DNA of 64,000 bases from Owenia fusiformis. Its lineage: Eukaryota; Annelida; Polychaeta; Sabellida; Oweniidae. A program made the translations under genes and the position numbers. Position 1 is the stretch's first letter. Each line of letters starts with the position of its first letter. The notes beneath the pieces are model-generated. The model did not search any database, was not told where the DNA came from, and worked only from the letters and a program-made list of their open reading frames with translations. Shown here piece after piece: positions 24,781 through 36,595 of the stretch. The stretch lies in NCBI GenBank assembly GCA_903813345.2, contig CAIIXF020000010.1:34213425-34277424 (forward strand). Direction: 5' to 3'.

Positions 24781-25007
24781 TCTTATAAGTTTATATGGTT
24801 AGACTCAATCTCCAATTGCCCAAACGTACTGTTCACCAGGTTTACTGTTGGTAACAGCTGTTTCAATCCTTCGACTCCATCTCTGAAGTAACCCGTTCGT
24901 TTGTCTGAAAGTAGATACATACAAATGGTATTTTGTTTGAATTCATTTAACATAAAATAATGGTTTTTAGCTACAGCCGGAGGAAACCAAGGTTCAAAGT
25001 CAGTCAA

Positions 25008-26050
25008 GGAAGAAACTAAAACAATTGGTTATATTGGTTGAAAATAGGCAATAATTTACTCAATAAGTGCAATAGAGTGTTTTAGAGAAAATATATTTTA
25101 AATTTAGTAACCCAAGCTGGTAGATCTTAAAGCGAGGGACCAAGACAATGGCCTGGATTAAACATTTTGTGTAATACTTGATCTGCAAACAGTCCGTGAT
25201 AATATCCTAAATGCGAGTAGAAATTTGTGAATTTTTAATGACGTAAATCAAGATTCCCCATAGACCCCATTTTGTAAAACCACAAAAAGTGAAATATCTT
25301 TTCTTGTGTTGGGCAGATAATATTTTCTTTTACTGGACATATTTTCATTTGTATAACTATCACATACATAAGGGTAATATGAAAAGTGAACCACTAAAAC
25401 TGATGAATATTCATCAAGTTGAAGGGAATTTTGTAATACCCTGCCATGTTATTTCCCCCGAATCAGCCACCTGGTGGTGAAACTGGTAACTACCTACTCG
25501 CATCTGAGTAATTGGCGACAATTCCAGTAATCTAAGGAACATATTTCTAATATTTATCACGAGTATTTGCACACACGATTCCCTCCAGTTGTTCACCAAT
25601 GTATATTCTTTCAGTTAGTTGACCTCAGAGACAAAGTATACAACAAAAATAATGATTATGTTTCTCGAGGTGAGAAATGAGATTTGATAACAGATAAGAT
25701 AATAGAAGCTTGATAAAAGTAGCAAAATGATACAGAGAGGCATGCCAGATAAATAAGTAAGATGTAATTACAAACAAGCAATGAATGATAAACTAAACAA
25801 CGAAAGAATGTCCCATCGTCCTTAGTAGAACCATATTCGATACTTGTAAGAAGGCCCATTTCTTAAGCAATGCCAGAACTCAGAAATAAGTGACAAAACA
25901 ATCTCAATCTCGAGAGTTCATGCCAAAAATCGAAAATGAGCTTAACAAAAACAATCCTTGATTTATAGGTTGCATGTCATAACATATTTCCTTTGCAGTT
26001 GTTTGCGTTTGAGACCATCATAAGGAGCTCAATAAAGTTATCTTTACACT
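25008..26050. other. intergenic, nothing recognised
   Basis: No coding, RNA or repeat feature is supported. The right end leads into the inverted-repeat element at 26051. Confidence 0.5.
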
Positions 26051-26098
26051 GTGGTGTTTATATCATTCCGTATTAGAGGTTTTGTTGATGCCTGGGTC

Positions 26099-26222
26099 AC
26101 ATTTGTTGAGATTCATCTGCCGGCTACCGGCCGAATAAGTATTGTGTTCAAATTAAACGGAATACAAAATACTCAATCGGCCGGGCGCCGGCCGATGGAT
26201 CGAAGCAAATGTGATCTATGCA
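26099..26222. mobile_element. 124-bp Harbinger-like MITE
   Basis: TGCCTGGGTCACATTTG is inverted as CAAATGTGATCTATGCA, with internal ACTCAATCGGCCGGGCGCCG shared with the copy at 11262-11390. Flanks TGA and TTA differ by one base from a perfect TWA duplication. Confidence 0.75.
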
Positions 26223-26556
26223 TTACATAATACGGAATAAAACATACCATTTTATGAAAAATGGTGACCTTGTCCTTCGGGAATGGGGATTATGTTTCAT
26301 AGCAAGTTCGGACGGAGAATCTGTGTAGCTTATGCTCAAGGGAATCGATTCCACTCGATATAGACACCAAATACACCTCTGACGACAGAAGAATGAAAAG
26401 GGCTTAGGGTCCAACCTCCTTTGTTTACATTCTCAAAAATGTGAAAAATAACAAAAGATGTCATAACTTTTTGAAACTTCAACTATTGAAACAGATTTCA
26501 CTTAATTGCGACGGATACTTTATTCCTTTACGAACCGAGCAATTTAGTTCATTATA

Positions 26557-27622
26557 CAGGGTGTTCCATATGTTTCAGGAATGATGCTGTATTTTATAGG
26601 TTTTCTTTTCAATCTAGCTGATTTTTTGACAAAATGTGTCCAAATATGTTGTGAATAAGTTGTAAAAGTTTCATAACTTGAAACTTAGTAGACTGAATAA
26701 TATGGTTGCTATAGTAACCTAGGGGTAGGGTAGGTGGAGCAGGTGTAACAACGCGCAAAACATGACATTTTTGTAAAAATAGTAGTTTTTGAATAAAGTG
26801 TTCAAAGTATGAATTTGTCATAGTTGCATCAAACTTGTTGGAAATTAAAAAGAATAAAGGTGGATTCCTGGAAATTAAAAATGTTATCACACCCTTTATT
26901 AGCCATCATCATTATTTCAGCATCTATCCCTTTGGCATTAGTTAGCGCTCTCACTGTTCTCGGATGTCCACATTTTGGATAATCGGTCTCAGTTTTCCTT
27001 CCAGATTTGAACCACTTGTACCATTCGTACACTCTAGAGGTTACCATCATTGAGTCCCCATGTGGTTTCGTTTGGAGTTTAATTGTGTCTGCTGCAGAAA
27101 ACTGTTATTCACACATGTCATGTCTTGTCACAGATTGTTGTGTGTTGCCTAAGGTCGAAGGTTTTCCTTTGCTAATGACTTTTTCACTTTTCAAGATGGC
27201 CGCTCGTCCAAAATCACCTGTGTTTATTCTCCATTGTGACTCATGACATGACAGGTGTTAAAATTGTGATTTGATCATGGGTGGTGACATTTTGTTTTAC
27301 TTTCTTGAAATCCACCTCCATTTTTGTTTAATTACTGACAAGTTTGATCCAACTCTGACAATCTAATAATTAGTCACACTTCGTACAAAAAAACTATTTT
27401 CTACCAATTTTTCATATATTTTGCACGTTGTTACACCTGCTCCACCTACCCTACCCCTAGGTTACTATAGCAACCATATAATTAAGACTACTGAACTTCA
27501 CGATATGAAACTTTCCCAACTTATTCAAAACATGTTTAGACACATTGTGTCAAGAATTCAGTTTGATTGAAAAGAAAACCAATAAAACACAGCATCATTC
27601 CTGAAACATATGGAACACCCTG
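26557..27622. mobile_element. 1.07-kb Tc1/mariner-like element remnant, nested
   Basis: Long inverted ends starting CAGGGTGTTCCATATGTTTC run about 200 bp inward on both sides, including the block around CTACCCTACCCCTAGGTTAC. TA flanks each outer end. The interior retains only a fragment of a transposase. Confidence 0.85.
26829..27050 (-). pseudogene. mariner-type transposase fragment (helix-turn-helix part)
   Basis: The peptide VYEWYKWFKSGRKTETDYP followed by KCGHPRT resembles the second DNA-binding helix of Tc1/mariner transposases (typically a YEWYKRF..GR...D.....GRP pattern). No DDE catalytic portion is visible, so the copy is dead. The frame ends inside the right part of the nested element. 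Assignment rests on motif recall, not a search. Confidence 0.6.
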
Positions 27623-28146
27623 TATATCCAAATAAAAGATTTCAACATTTAAAAAACTCGATGCTAGTCCACATGTTAATAGGAATGTTATGGAATAGGT
27701 AAAATCATGATTCGATTCCGTATTAACACATGGACTTGCATCGAAATTTTTAAACCAGTTGAAATCCTTCATTTCCAAATATCGGAACCGCATTAGCATG
27801 CAAATTCGTGTATGGCTAAAATATTCGTCGCCGGCATGTGGAATCGGTTTCGATAATTGGAGTTTCAAAAAGTTATGACAACTTTTCACATTTTGAGAAT
27901 GTAAACAATGAAGGCTCGGACCCATAGGCTTTTTCATCCTTCTATCGTCAGAAGTGTATTTGGTGTCTATAGAAAGTAGAATCAATTCCCTTGAGCATGT
28001 GCTATACAATATTGCCGTGCGAACTTGCTTTTAAACATAATCCCAATTTCCGAAGGACAAGGCCAACATTTTTCATAAAATGGTTTGTTTTATTCCGTAT
28101 TAATGTAAACTAAACGACTAATACGAAATGATATAAACACTACCGT

Positions 28147-28926
28147 GTTTAGGCTTTGTGTAAATGAAAATATGGGTTAACGTTAAGTGTGTTGCATGAG
28201 TGCATGGTAGCAGGTGCTAGCAGTGACGTGTTTAATTTGGGCCTTGTCACGTTTATGTTCACACACCGTATTTTTGACCATTCCTTGAAGGTGTTGCTTT
28301 CCAAAATTTACACGAGATGCCCAGCATCCAGTGTTGATTTTTAGGAAACAACGCCTGAAAGGAATAGTTATTCCACAATGCATTTAGTCTTGGGCTTAAA
28401 TTCTTTTCACACCTTGCAAAATATTTTTTCGATATAATAATAATATTTTTTAGTGATTCGAAATCGCTAAAAGAACATATTATCAATGAAACATTTTGCA
28501 AGGGTCTAGTTGGCAAAGCATCAATTTCAATTTGTCAAGTTGTCACCTTGACAACCACACTAGGAATGGCCTTTGATGCGGTGATTGGTTATATAATGTA
28601 CTGCAGTCATATGAAATACTGTGTTCGAATTGGCTGAAATCGCACACACCTTGCCTAGCTATGTATGAATTAAGAATATGAACACGCCTTTGGTTGACCA
28701 CCGAACCTTCTCTCGATTAGCTTAATTGCTAACCACCACCTATTTAAAGTGTGGTGACTTTTAATGATGACTTTCTCAAAGTGTCTTGACCTTTAAGGAT
28801 GATATGTATCTTACATAGACTAGCGCACTTTCTGTTAAGGCCAAGGTGCATGTTCGGAATTTTTCTGCACATGTTATTTTTCAAACAGGATTCACTCCTT
28901 CCACACATTGTCTACATCTTCCAATT
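28147..28926. other. intergenic, nothing recognised
   Basis: No supported gene. Sequence near 28720-28870 is of moderate complexity and leads into a hairpin. Confidence 0.5.
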
Positions 28927-29128
28927 TTGCACAAAGAGTGCACTTATGTGTCTAGAAAAGACTGGTGAGAAGATTTGTTTTGTAAAATGTATAAAACCGA
29001 GAAAATTCAGTGAAAAAAATCTGAAATTGTCAGAAATTTTTTTCACTGAATTTTCTTGTTTTTATACATTTATCAAAACATTCTTCTATGCACTATTTTC
29101 TAGGTACGTTAGTGCACTCATTGTGCAA
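28927..29128. repeat. 202-bp hairpin (MITE core)
   Basis: TTGCACAAAGAGTGCACT pairs with AGTGCACTCATTGTGCAA at the outside, and GAGAAAATTCAGTGAAAAAA pairs with its inverse at the centre (near 29030). Just downstream, GAGCAAACGTGACCAAGGCA (about 29142-29167) matches the end of the Harbinger-like family. Confidence 0.8.
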
Positions 29129-29167
29129 AAGTGAGCAATCACTGAATGAGCAAACGTGACCAAGGCA

Positions 29168-29812
29168 TTTGTTAGTCATATGATCGAGAAAGGAGTACAG
29201 TATTTAATATATTCTGGGTTTTAATTTGGTTAGAAGTCAGCAAATAGTACACTGAAAATGGTCTAAATCTCTCAAAGGAATCGCAAATTTTGAATAAATA
29301 GGTGAAGTTAATAGGATTCAAAGTGCAAAAATTGGGTGAAGTGTTTAAATTCTCCCAAATGATAAAAATGGTAACCATAAAATAAATAAATGAATGGATT
29401 TTTAATGAATTATTATTGTAAAAATCATTAGTTTTCCTCAAATAAACTTCACACTTGGGGTATTTCTAGAAAACTGAAAAAACTTTCGTCAAGATGATAA
29501 AGAATATACTGATAACTGATATACTAGATCTGATTCTGCCTTTAACAATAGTGGATTGCCGCATTGCATTGTACTTATCAAAGAATTGTTTTGTATTTAT
29601 TCGTAAAAGCCTGAGGTGGTTTCAGGTTTTGTGTCCGTTGAACTCATCCATTAGCTTCTTTGTTGAAAACAAAAGCCATTTAACAATGGTTGTTATGATG
29701 ATACTGCAGGGCAGCAGTGATGTTTTTCAGGGGGTGGGTGCAAATTTTAGCATGCTTCATATCGCATAAAAATCGAACTGTGCGCTATTCGTGGACTGTA
29801 CTGAGGATATTT
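29168..29812. other. intergenic, nothing recognised
   Basis: Short open frames on both strands carry no recognised domain. No repeat structure is noted. Confidence 0.45.
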
Positions 29813-29880
29813 TCAATTTTGAACAAAATACTCAATCGGCCGGGAGCCGTAGTGAAAATCGGAGCAAGTGTGACCAAGGC
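29813..29880. mobile_element. partial Harbinger-like MITE end
   Basis: The segment AATACTCAATCGGCCGGGAG through GAGCAAGTGTGACCAAGGCA matches the right half of the 11262-11390 element. A convincing left half is not adjacent, so the copy is partial. TTA follows. Confidence 0.7.
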
Positions 29881-29881
29881 A

Positions 29882-30136
29882 TTAGGAGGATTGGTAGCCA
29901 TTATTAAAGCTCGATATTCTGTTGCCTGACGTGGAACAATTTAGTAAAAACATTTCTATAAGATTCTCTTTGGACCAAGTATTTCATTGAAAGATTGGCA
30001 TTACCATTATTATGGTAATATTCAAGCTTCCTTGGCAGTTCTAGTCTTCAAAATATGAAAAATATTGTAACCAGATTGGTCTACGCCGAGCAACGGAGTA
30101 TCGAGTTTGAATAAAGGCTTTCAATCCTCCTTGGAT
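29882..30136. mobile_element. about 250-bp MITE related to the 18467 foldback element
   Basis: AGGAGGATTGGTAGCC and inner AAAGCTCGATATT at the left pair with GTATCGAGTTTGAATAAAGG and CAATCCTCCTTGGAT at the right. The ends match those of 18467-20035. It abuts the MITE fragment ending at 29880. Confidence 0.65.
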
Positions 30137-30690
30137 AAGCTGTCAAAATCAAGAAAATGACATTTCATTTCATTTCAAATACGAATTAACGGAACATGAA
30201 TTCGATGTGTCTTTTAGAAAATATGTATTCACAAGTGAGTAAGAGAAACAAGCAAACAATATTTCATTACGGAACACAACGAGAAAAGGAAAATATCACA
30301 AGTCCTAATGATAACAGACCCAACTATCCTAAACGATGATCTAAGTTGAAAGGAATGATGTCCAATCCCCCCTCCTAAAGATTGTAATCGGTAATTCTGT
30401 ATTGGCCATTTCAAATGGAGTAACAGGATTTCCCGCTCACCTCAGATATCAATTATATTTCCGCATGTTATTTACCTATAACACTACTAAGTATGGGATA
30501 ACACCCTGCTAATGGATTCTTGACAACTTACGAGTATATCAATGTATGAAAAGGAATAGATGTATGACAAGGGTTACAGACAGATAAAACCAAAATTTGA
30601 AAAAAACATCGAGCCATTGATTTAAAATATTTGGTGATTGTGTATCCGGAAAAATCTCCTAAAATACCTGTACATAGAAATACCATAAAT
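30137..30690. other. intergenic, nothing recognised
   Basis: No supported feature. Confidence 0.5.
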
Positions 30691-33600
30691 GTATCAGATG
30701 CTGGCACAGTTTTGCCGGAAGTTTGCAAGAAGTAACTTTTGGCAATGCAGTATGTTAGAGTAACCTAGTAGGTGTAAGAAAATATAAGGTGATGGCCTTT
30801 AAAGTGGTAAAAACAATTTTCACGGCCGAATTGGACTTCAATTCCTGCGATTTCAGGGGTACTATAAGACTATTTCATAACATAAAGGATATAGTTGCTA
30901 TTGTTCTGCTTTCTACAGCACACATTACTAGTCCAAAGTTGAATAATATCCTAAAGTTATAGGCCGATATCTGTATTAGTCTCAGAAATATTGCAATTAA
31001 TAGGAAAAAAATACGCAATTTTAGTCATTTTTAAGTCTCACGTATCTTATATTTGTAGCTTCCAGCAAAAGATGGCAGCTTAAATAGCTCAAAATTGTTT
31101 TCTAAAAACTAATTCAAGCTTTGTTTGATATTGTAATACAATTATAATAATGATATTGTACTATTTATGATTTTTAATATGACTTTATAGTACCCTACCC
31201 CTGGAAAGTGGGCGTGGTCAATATTATTATTTTGCAGCATACAATTAAAAACCCATATTGATAGAAAGCAAATCAATGCATTTTTAACATTTTCACTTGT
31301 TACTTGACATTGTAATTCATTCATTACTAAAATATAGGACTCTACATATTTTATATATACGTTTTCAATTTTGTACAATGTATCATGATGAAATCTAATA
31401 GGCTGGTTGCAATGAGAAAGTACCACAAAGACTACATAATATGAGCAGTTTCAAGGTACTAATACTAATACTTCCCGATCTATCGGCGTTCAAAAATAGA
31501 GAAAGCTGTCGTGAGTGCAGTGAGTGCAACTAACTTTGAACTGAAACTGCTGCTTAATGAATATTTTTCTCAACATCTGTGACTTTTTTAAACCCCAAAC
31601 ATAAGATACCAAGACATAATGCTACCAAGTTCTGATATTGGAAGTTTAAAAGCTCTAGATCAAATATTCACTTCTGCATGTACTTTTAAAAAGCGGCAAA
31701 AGGACAAAAAACCTGTCAGATATCGTGAAAAATATGAAAGATGCACAATTCAGAACAATTTATCTCTTAAATGTTACTTTTATTTGACATAATTTCTGAT
31801 TCTGCCTCCAGTTAGTACCACCAATAATACATATGAGAAAACTTAACGTCATAGTAAGTGGAAGTACAGATCTATTGGCTTCTGAAAATGGGAAAAGCTG
31901 TAGCAAGTATGATTTTCACCAGTTTTTCATCTAAGACTGCAACTTTCTGAATTTTCTTTTTACAAACTGCACAGTAAGACCAAAGACATTAAAGGAAACC
32001 TGGTCATTGTACCACCAATTATAGCTAGAAATAATATTGGTAATATATACCAAGTGTTTACTTTAATTCCAAGGCATCTGAATTGATAAATAAATGAAAT
32101 CAGTACTTTATTGTATCTTGGGACAAAATACACTGTTTGAATGCTTAAGCTTGACATCACAGTATCAAGTGAAAGATATGTTGTTATATACAGCTATATA
32201 TCACTTTAACTGACTTTACTCTTCAATTTGAAATATGCCTGGCCATTCTAAGAAAAATGCGACGGAGGGCAAAGAGGGTGCATGGTATAATTGGTAATTG
32301 AGCTCTTCTAGAGTTTAAAGCTCCCACAATTTTTAAAAACGAAATGGAGAATAACATGTGAAAGTATAGGATGGACTATTGCTCTAAGAAAGTTTTTGAA
32401 AGTAACATTGCATGAAATATTTAAGCAAGAGATATGTTCCAAAATACTTTCAGGTAGAAATAAAGCTCCGTAATGTAAAAACAATGTATTCTCAGTATTT
32501 AATAATAACATTCTTTATAGGTTTTTTGGTCTTAAGCATATCAGTGATTATCCCATGGTTGCAAGTATATAGATCGAATATCACATAAAGATATATTTGA
32601 TATGTGGATCAAGTTATAATATTTTAGCAAAAAATTCACAAACCATCGAATATCACTTTTAAACTATCGAATATCACGTCTTAAAACGTGATATTCGGTG
32701 GTTTGAAAAGTGATATTCCATGGTTTCAAATTTTTTCAAAAAAAAATTCTTTTTACATTTTTTAATTATTTTCAAAAATATTTAAAAAAAATTACAACAT
32801 TTTTTCACAATTTTTTTTCAATTATTTTTTCAAATTTTTTCTCGAATTATATTTTTCACATTTTTTCGCTGATGATGATTTCCCATGGGATAAATAATCC
32901 ACTCATGGATACAAATATCTTCACTCAATCGCTGCGCTCACTCATGAAAATATCAATATCCACTCATGGATATAAATGATATTTTTTCAAAACCATAGGA
33001 TATTCATATATTATACCAATCCGGATGCTGAAGTCACTTAATAAATAATAACTAGATGTAACTCCTAGTAAGCACTTCAAGTTTCAGTTCAAAATAAAAT
33101 ACAGTTTAGTTAAAAAATTGTTAAGAATACATACATCTTTCACAATCACAATTTCACCATTTCTGACTGTATTATGCATATTTTTAGGTGTCAATGGTTC
33201 AATGATTATTTGATATAACCTCCTGAAACTACTCTCATATATATTTGGTGGTACAGTGATATGGAATCCTGTCTTCTTGTTTTAGAGAAGAAAATCCTGA
33301 AAGCTGCAGTTTAATATTATAAATTATAGGTGAAAATTGCACTTGCTACACTGCTTCTCCCATTTTTAGATGCTAATAAATCTGTAACTACACTTACTAT
33401 GACCTTAAGTCTACTCATATGTATTATTGGTATTACTAACTAGAGGCAGAATCAGAAATTATGGTAAATAAAAGTAAAATTTAAGAGATAAATTGTTCCG
33501 AATAGTGCATTTTGTCACATTTTTTCGCGATATCTGACTGCATTTTGTGTCTTTTGGGTCTTTTTAAGAGTCCATGCAGATATGAATACTTGATCTAGAG

Positions 33601-34764
33601 CTCTGAAATTTTCAATACCAGAATTTGGTAGCACTATGTCTTGATATCCTGTGTTTGGACTCTAATCACAGTTGTTGAGAAAAAAATTCATAAGTAGCAG
33701 TTTTAATTCAAAATTAGTTGAAACGGCACTCAAGACAGCTTTCCTCATTTTTGAAAGCCGATAGATCGGCAAGCATTTACACCATGATCTTGAATCTGGG
33801 CATACATATTCTTAATGGCACTATCTCATTGCCCAGATATTGTGGAAACATTTTGACTTATGTGATAGTAAGCACTGAAAATGGACTTGTTGCATTGTGG
33901 CGGACCCCATACAAAACAAACATAGGGGTAGGGGGGGGGGGGGGTTTAAACGTTGATCAGTTCTGCTATTTTTTGTGGCTATTGGTCATATAGTAGATCA
34001 TTTTGTCAAAAGGTAAGGGTGATCTGAGAAAAAGTTTGTAAATTGAAACAGCCTATTAGATTTCATTATGATACATTGTACAAAATTGAAATTGTATATA
34101 TAAAATATGTAGAGTCCTATATTTTAATAATAAATGAATTACATTGTCAAGTAACAAGTGAAGATGTTTTATATGCATTGATTTGCGTTCTATCAATACA
34201 AGTTTTTAATTGTATGCTGCAAAATGATAACATTGACCACGTCCACTTTCCAGGGGTAGGATACTATAAAGTCATATTAAAAATCATAATTAGTACATTA
34301 TCATTATTATAATTGTATTACAATATCAAAAAAAGCTTGACTTAGTTTTTAGAAAACAATTTTGAGCTATTTAAGCTGCCATCTTTTGCTGGAAGCTACA
34401 AATATAAGATACGTGAGACTTAAAAATGACTAAAATTGCGTATTTTTTCCCTATTAATTGCAATATTTCTGAGACTAATACAGATATCGGCCTATAACTT
34501 TAGGATATTATTCATCTTTGGACTAGTAATGTGTGCTGTAGAAAGCAGAACAATAGCAACTATATCCTTTATGTTATGAAATAGTCTTAAAGTACCCCCT
34601 GAAATCGCAGGAATTGAAGTCCAATTCGGCCGTGAAAATTGTTTTTACCACTTTAAAGGCCATCACCTTATATTTTCTTACACCTAGTAGGTTACTCTAA
34701 CATACTGCATTGCCAAAAGTTACTTCTTGCAACCTTCCGGCAAAACTGTGCCAGCATCTGATAC
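30691..34764. mobile_element. 4.1-kb giant palindrome (foldback element)
   Basis: The outer ends GTATCAGATGCTGGCACAGT and its exact inverse ending at 34764 open two arms that remain alignable nearly to the centre. Matching blocks include about 30830 with 34625, 31180 with 34270, 31490 with 33750, 31620 with 33600 and 31850 with 33400. Identity falls inward. The centre (about 32640-32715) is a tight cruciform of CGAATATCACGT/ACGTGATATTCG words. No protein-coding frame of note is present. This looks like a long non-autonomous foldback transposon or an old inverted duplication. Confidence 0.85.
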
Positions 34765-34882
34765 AAAAAATGAGTAGAGATGAAAAAAGGTTGCAGGGAA
34801 GCAACTGTTATTTCCATGGATTATAACATTAACCCAAAGTGTGCAGTCACAAACTGGGGCAGTCTTTTGAAGAACTGAATTT

Positions 34883-35696
34883 ATCACTGTTCCGCAACTA
34901 GTTACTTTGACGGAATGTCAATGTAGCAAAATGGATGAACTTCCTGGTTAAGATCAGTTTTTGTTTTCTCGATTTAAACCTACTTAGGAGTCAAGATGTT
35001 GCTTTAATAAATATCTTCGATTTGGAAATTCTCTTGTTAATGAAGTTGCAATTTATGAAAGACAACACAAAATAATATAAGATTATAATATAGATATATT
35101 TCAAATATTTAGTCCCTCGCTTTTGTTACATTGACGAAAGTCCGTTATATTATTTATGTATGTTACTTTGACGGCTTACATCAAAGTAACACAAGCGATG
35201 GTCTAAATGTATAGATAACAGCTTTGTTTAAAAATCAACATTCCAAAGCCGAGTGCATTTATTTCTATAAGCTAGAGTATATTGTCTAACGTTGTCAATA
35301 TGATATTTTCGAGTAAAAATTCTTATCCTATGCCCAGTAGAGTTTTGGGGTGATAAGCAGTGGTGGATCCAGAAATCAACAAGGGAGGGGAGGGGGGCAA
35401 ATGTTAAGTCTACAAATATTTTAGAGAACCCAAAATTTGGGCCCGAATGTTTAAAAATAAAGGCCTATTTTTGATAAATTGGCCAAAAAGGCCTAATAAG
35501 GCCTATTAGTCCGTCAGATTACCATTGTACGTCAATGTAACAAAAGCGATGGTCTAAATATATGCATTGCAACTTCATTTATCTGCAACTTGACTCATAA
35601 GTAGGTTTAAATCGAGAAAAAAAACTCGTAACCAGGAAGTTCATCCATTTTGTTACATTGTAGTTCCGTCAAAGTAACTAGTTGTGGAACAGTGAT
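34883..35696. mobile_element. 0.8-kb foldback element
   Basis: ATCACTGTTCCGCAACTAGT at 34883 is inverted at the right end as ACTAGTTGTGGAACAGTGAT. Arms include GGATGAACTTCCTGGTTA and CGATTTAAACCTACTTA with inverted partners. An internal GCGATGGTCTAAAT module is repeated at about 35190 and 35545, with an inverted relative at about 35100. Confidence 0.8.
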
Positions 35697-36595
35697 TGTG
35701 AATCTACAAAATATACGGTCCACGTATTGCCAATAACTGTGTATTCTTTTAAGAAGGTTATTCTCAACTTGAGTATTTCCCTGGTTCTCTAGGATGCAAA
35801 TAAAAAATGGTATAATATCTATACTTTCAAGAAAATAAATGTTATATTGTTAAAAAAAAAGTTACGAGAAGGAATAAAATCACATTATCATTATCTAATA
35901 TCATTAGTACATTGCCCTCTGATTAGGACGGATAGATAATGAATTATTGATATTATAAAAGACCTAATACTAATATTTTATTCATAATTAACGACGATGA
36001 GAGTATGTTAACACGCTCTCTGCTAACTGCATTGAATAAGGAAATTAATGGCTATAAATAAATAGTATCAATTGTATATTATACTATTCAGAAGCAAATG
36101 GCGAAGAGAAGTAAGCAATGTATTTGGCAACGATATGCATTTATGTGAAATTATATTTTATTGTTTTAACCACTTTAGTAAGTACGACACAAAGTCTGAA
36201 TGATGTTTTTAATATGGCCCACTTCTCAACGAAGGGAGCATCAACCTTGGGGAAGATGTCCGCCTGAGTGGAAAAGAAGGGTCACGAATTCGGTGTACCT
36301 TTTGCCGACATCCAAATCTTACTTTGTATTTTATATTTTTATATTCATTATATTTTTGTCAGACAATATTATTAACCAGAACAACGGCAACGCCAAAGCG
36401 TAGCGAATCCCATCGAACAGAAATGGCTGGCATTTTTACAAACGAAATATACAGCAAATATCATAAAAACACACCAGAAAGGCCACCATTTTCAAAATGG
36501 TTGCTCACTAGCCAAGTTGTCATCAGAAGAAATAATATGCTCTTAAGTAGCCACCTATAAAGTTTTTGAAAAATCGCACACATGTACTTGTAAAA
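35697..36595. other. intergenic, one weak exon-like start
   Basis: An ATG at 36115-36120 begins a short hydrophobic peptide that could be a signal sequence and runs into a strong donor (GTAAGTACG, about 36177). No downstream exon with a recognisable domain is found, so no gene is called. The remainder shows nothing recognisable. Confidence 0.35.

Larger units (their letters stand above)
22436..25007 (-). pseudogene. class A GPCR with 20-residue N-glycosylation repeats, disrupted
   Basis: The 7TM core is clear on the minus strand: TM1 with GN, TM2 with NLTVVDLL, TM3 with the ERY form of DRY (IAIERYVAIVFPLRY), TM4 KWGYML, and TM7 NPWIY followed by a short tail ending at 22436. TM6 lacks the usual CWxP (VMYGQF). 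The N-terminal region consists of more than 13 repeats of about ESNHTNLVSIMNSTLGQPMI, each with NHT and NST glycosylation sequons. Three breaks are visible. One is a Gln-to-stop change in one repeat (23983-23985). Another is a one-base frameshift between TM4 and TM5 near 22825-22870. The third is a 580-bp element (24201-24780) separating the main array from a further repeat copy at 24783-24840. The first two could be assembly errors. The ligand is unknown. Confidence 0.8.
26051..28146. mobile_element. 2.1-kb long-inverted-repeat element hosting two nested insertions
   Basis: GTGTTTATATCATTCCGTAT at the left pairs with an inverted ATACGAAATGATATAAACAC at the right. Arms of about 250-300 bp continue inward (26223-26500 against about 27850-28105), for example GTTTACATTCTCAAAAATG with its diverged inverse. 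A Harbinger-like MITE lies in the left arm and a mariner-like element in the centre. Confidence 0.75.
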
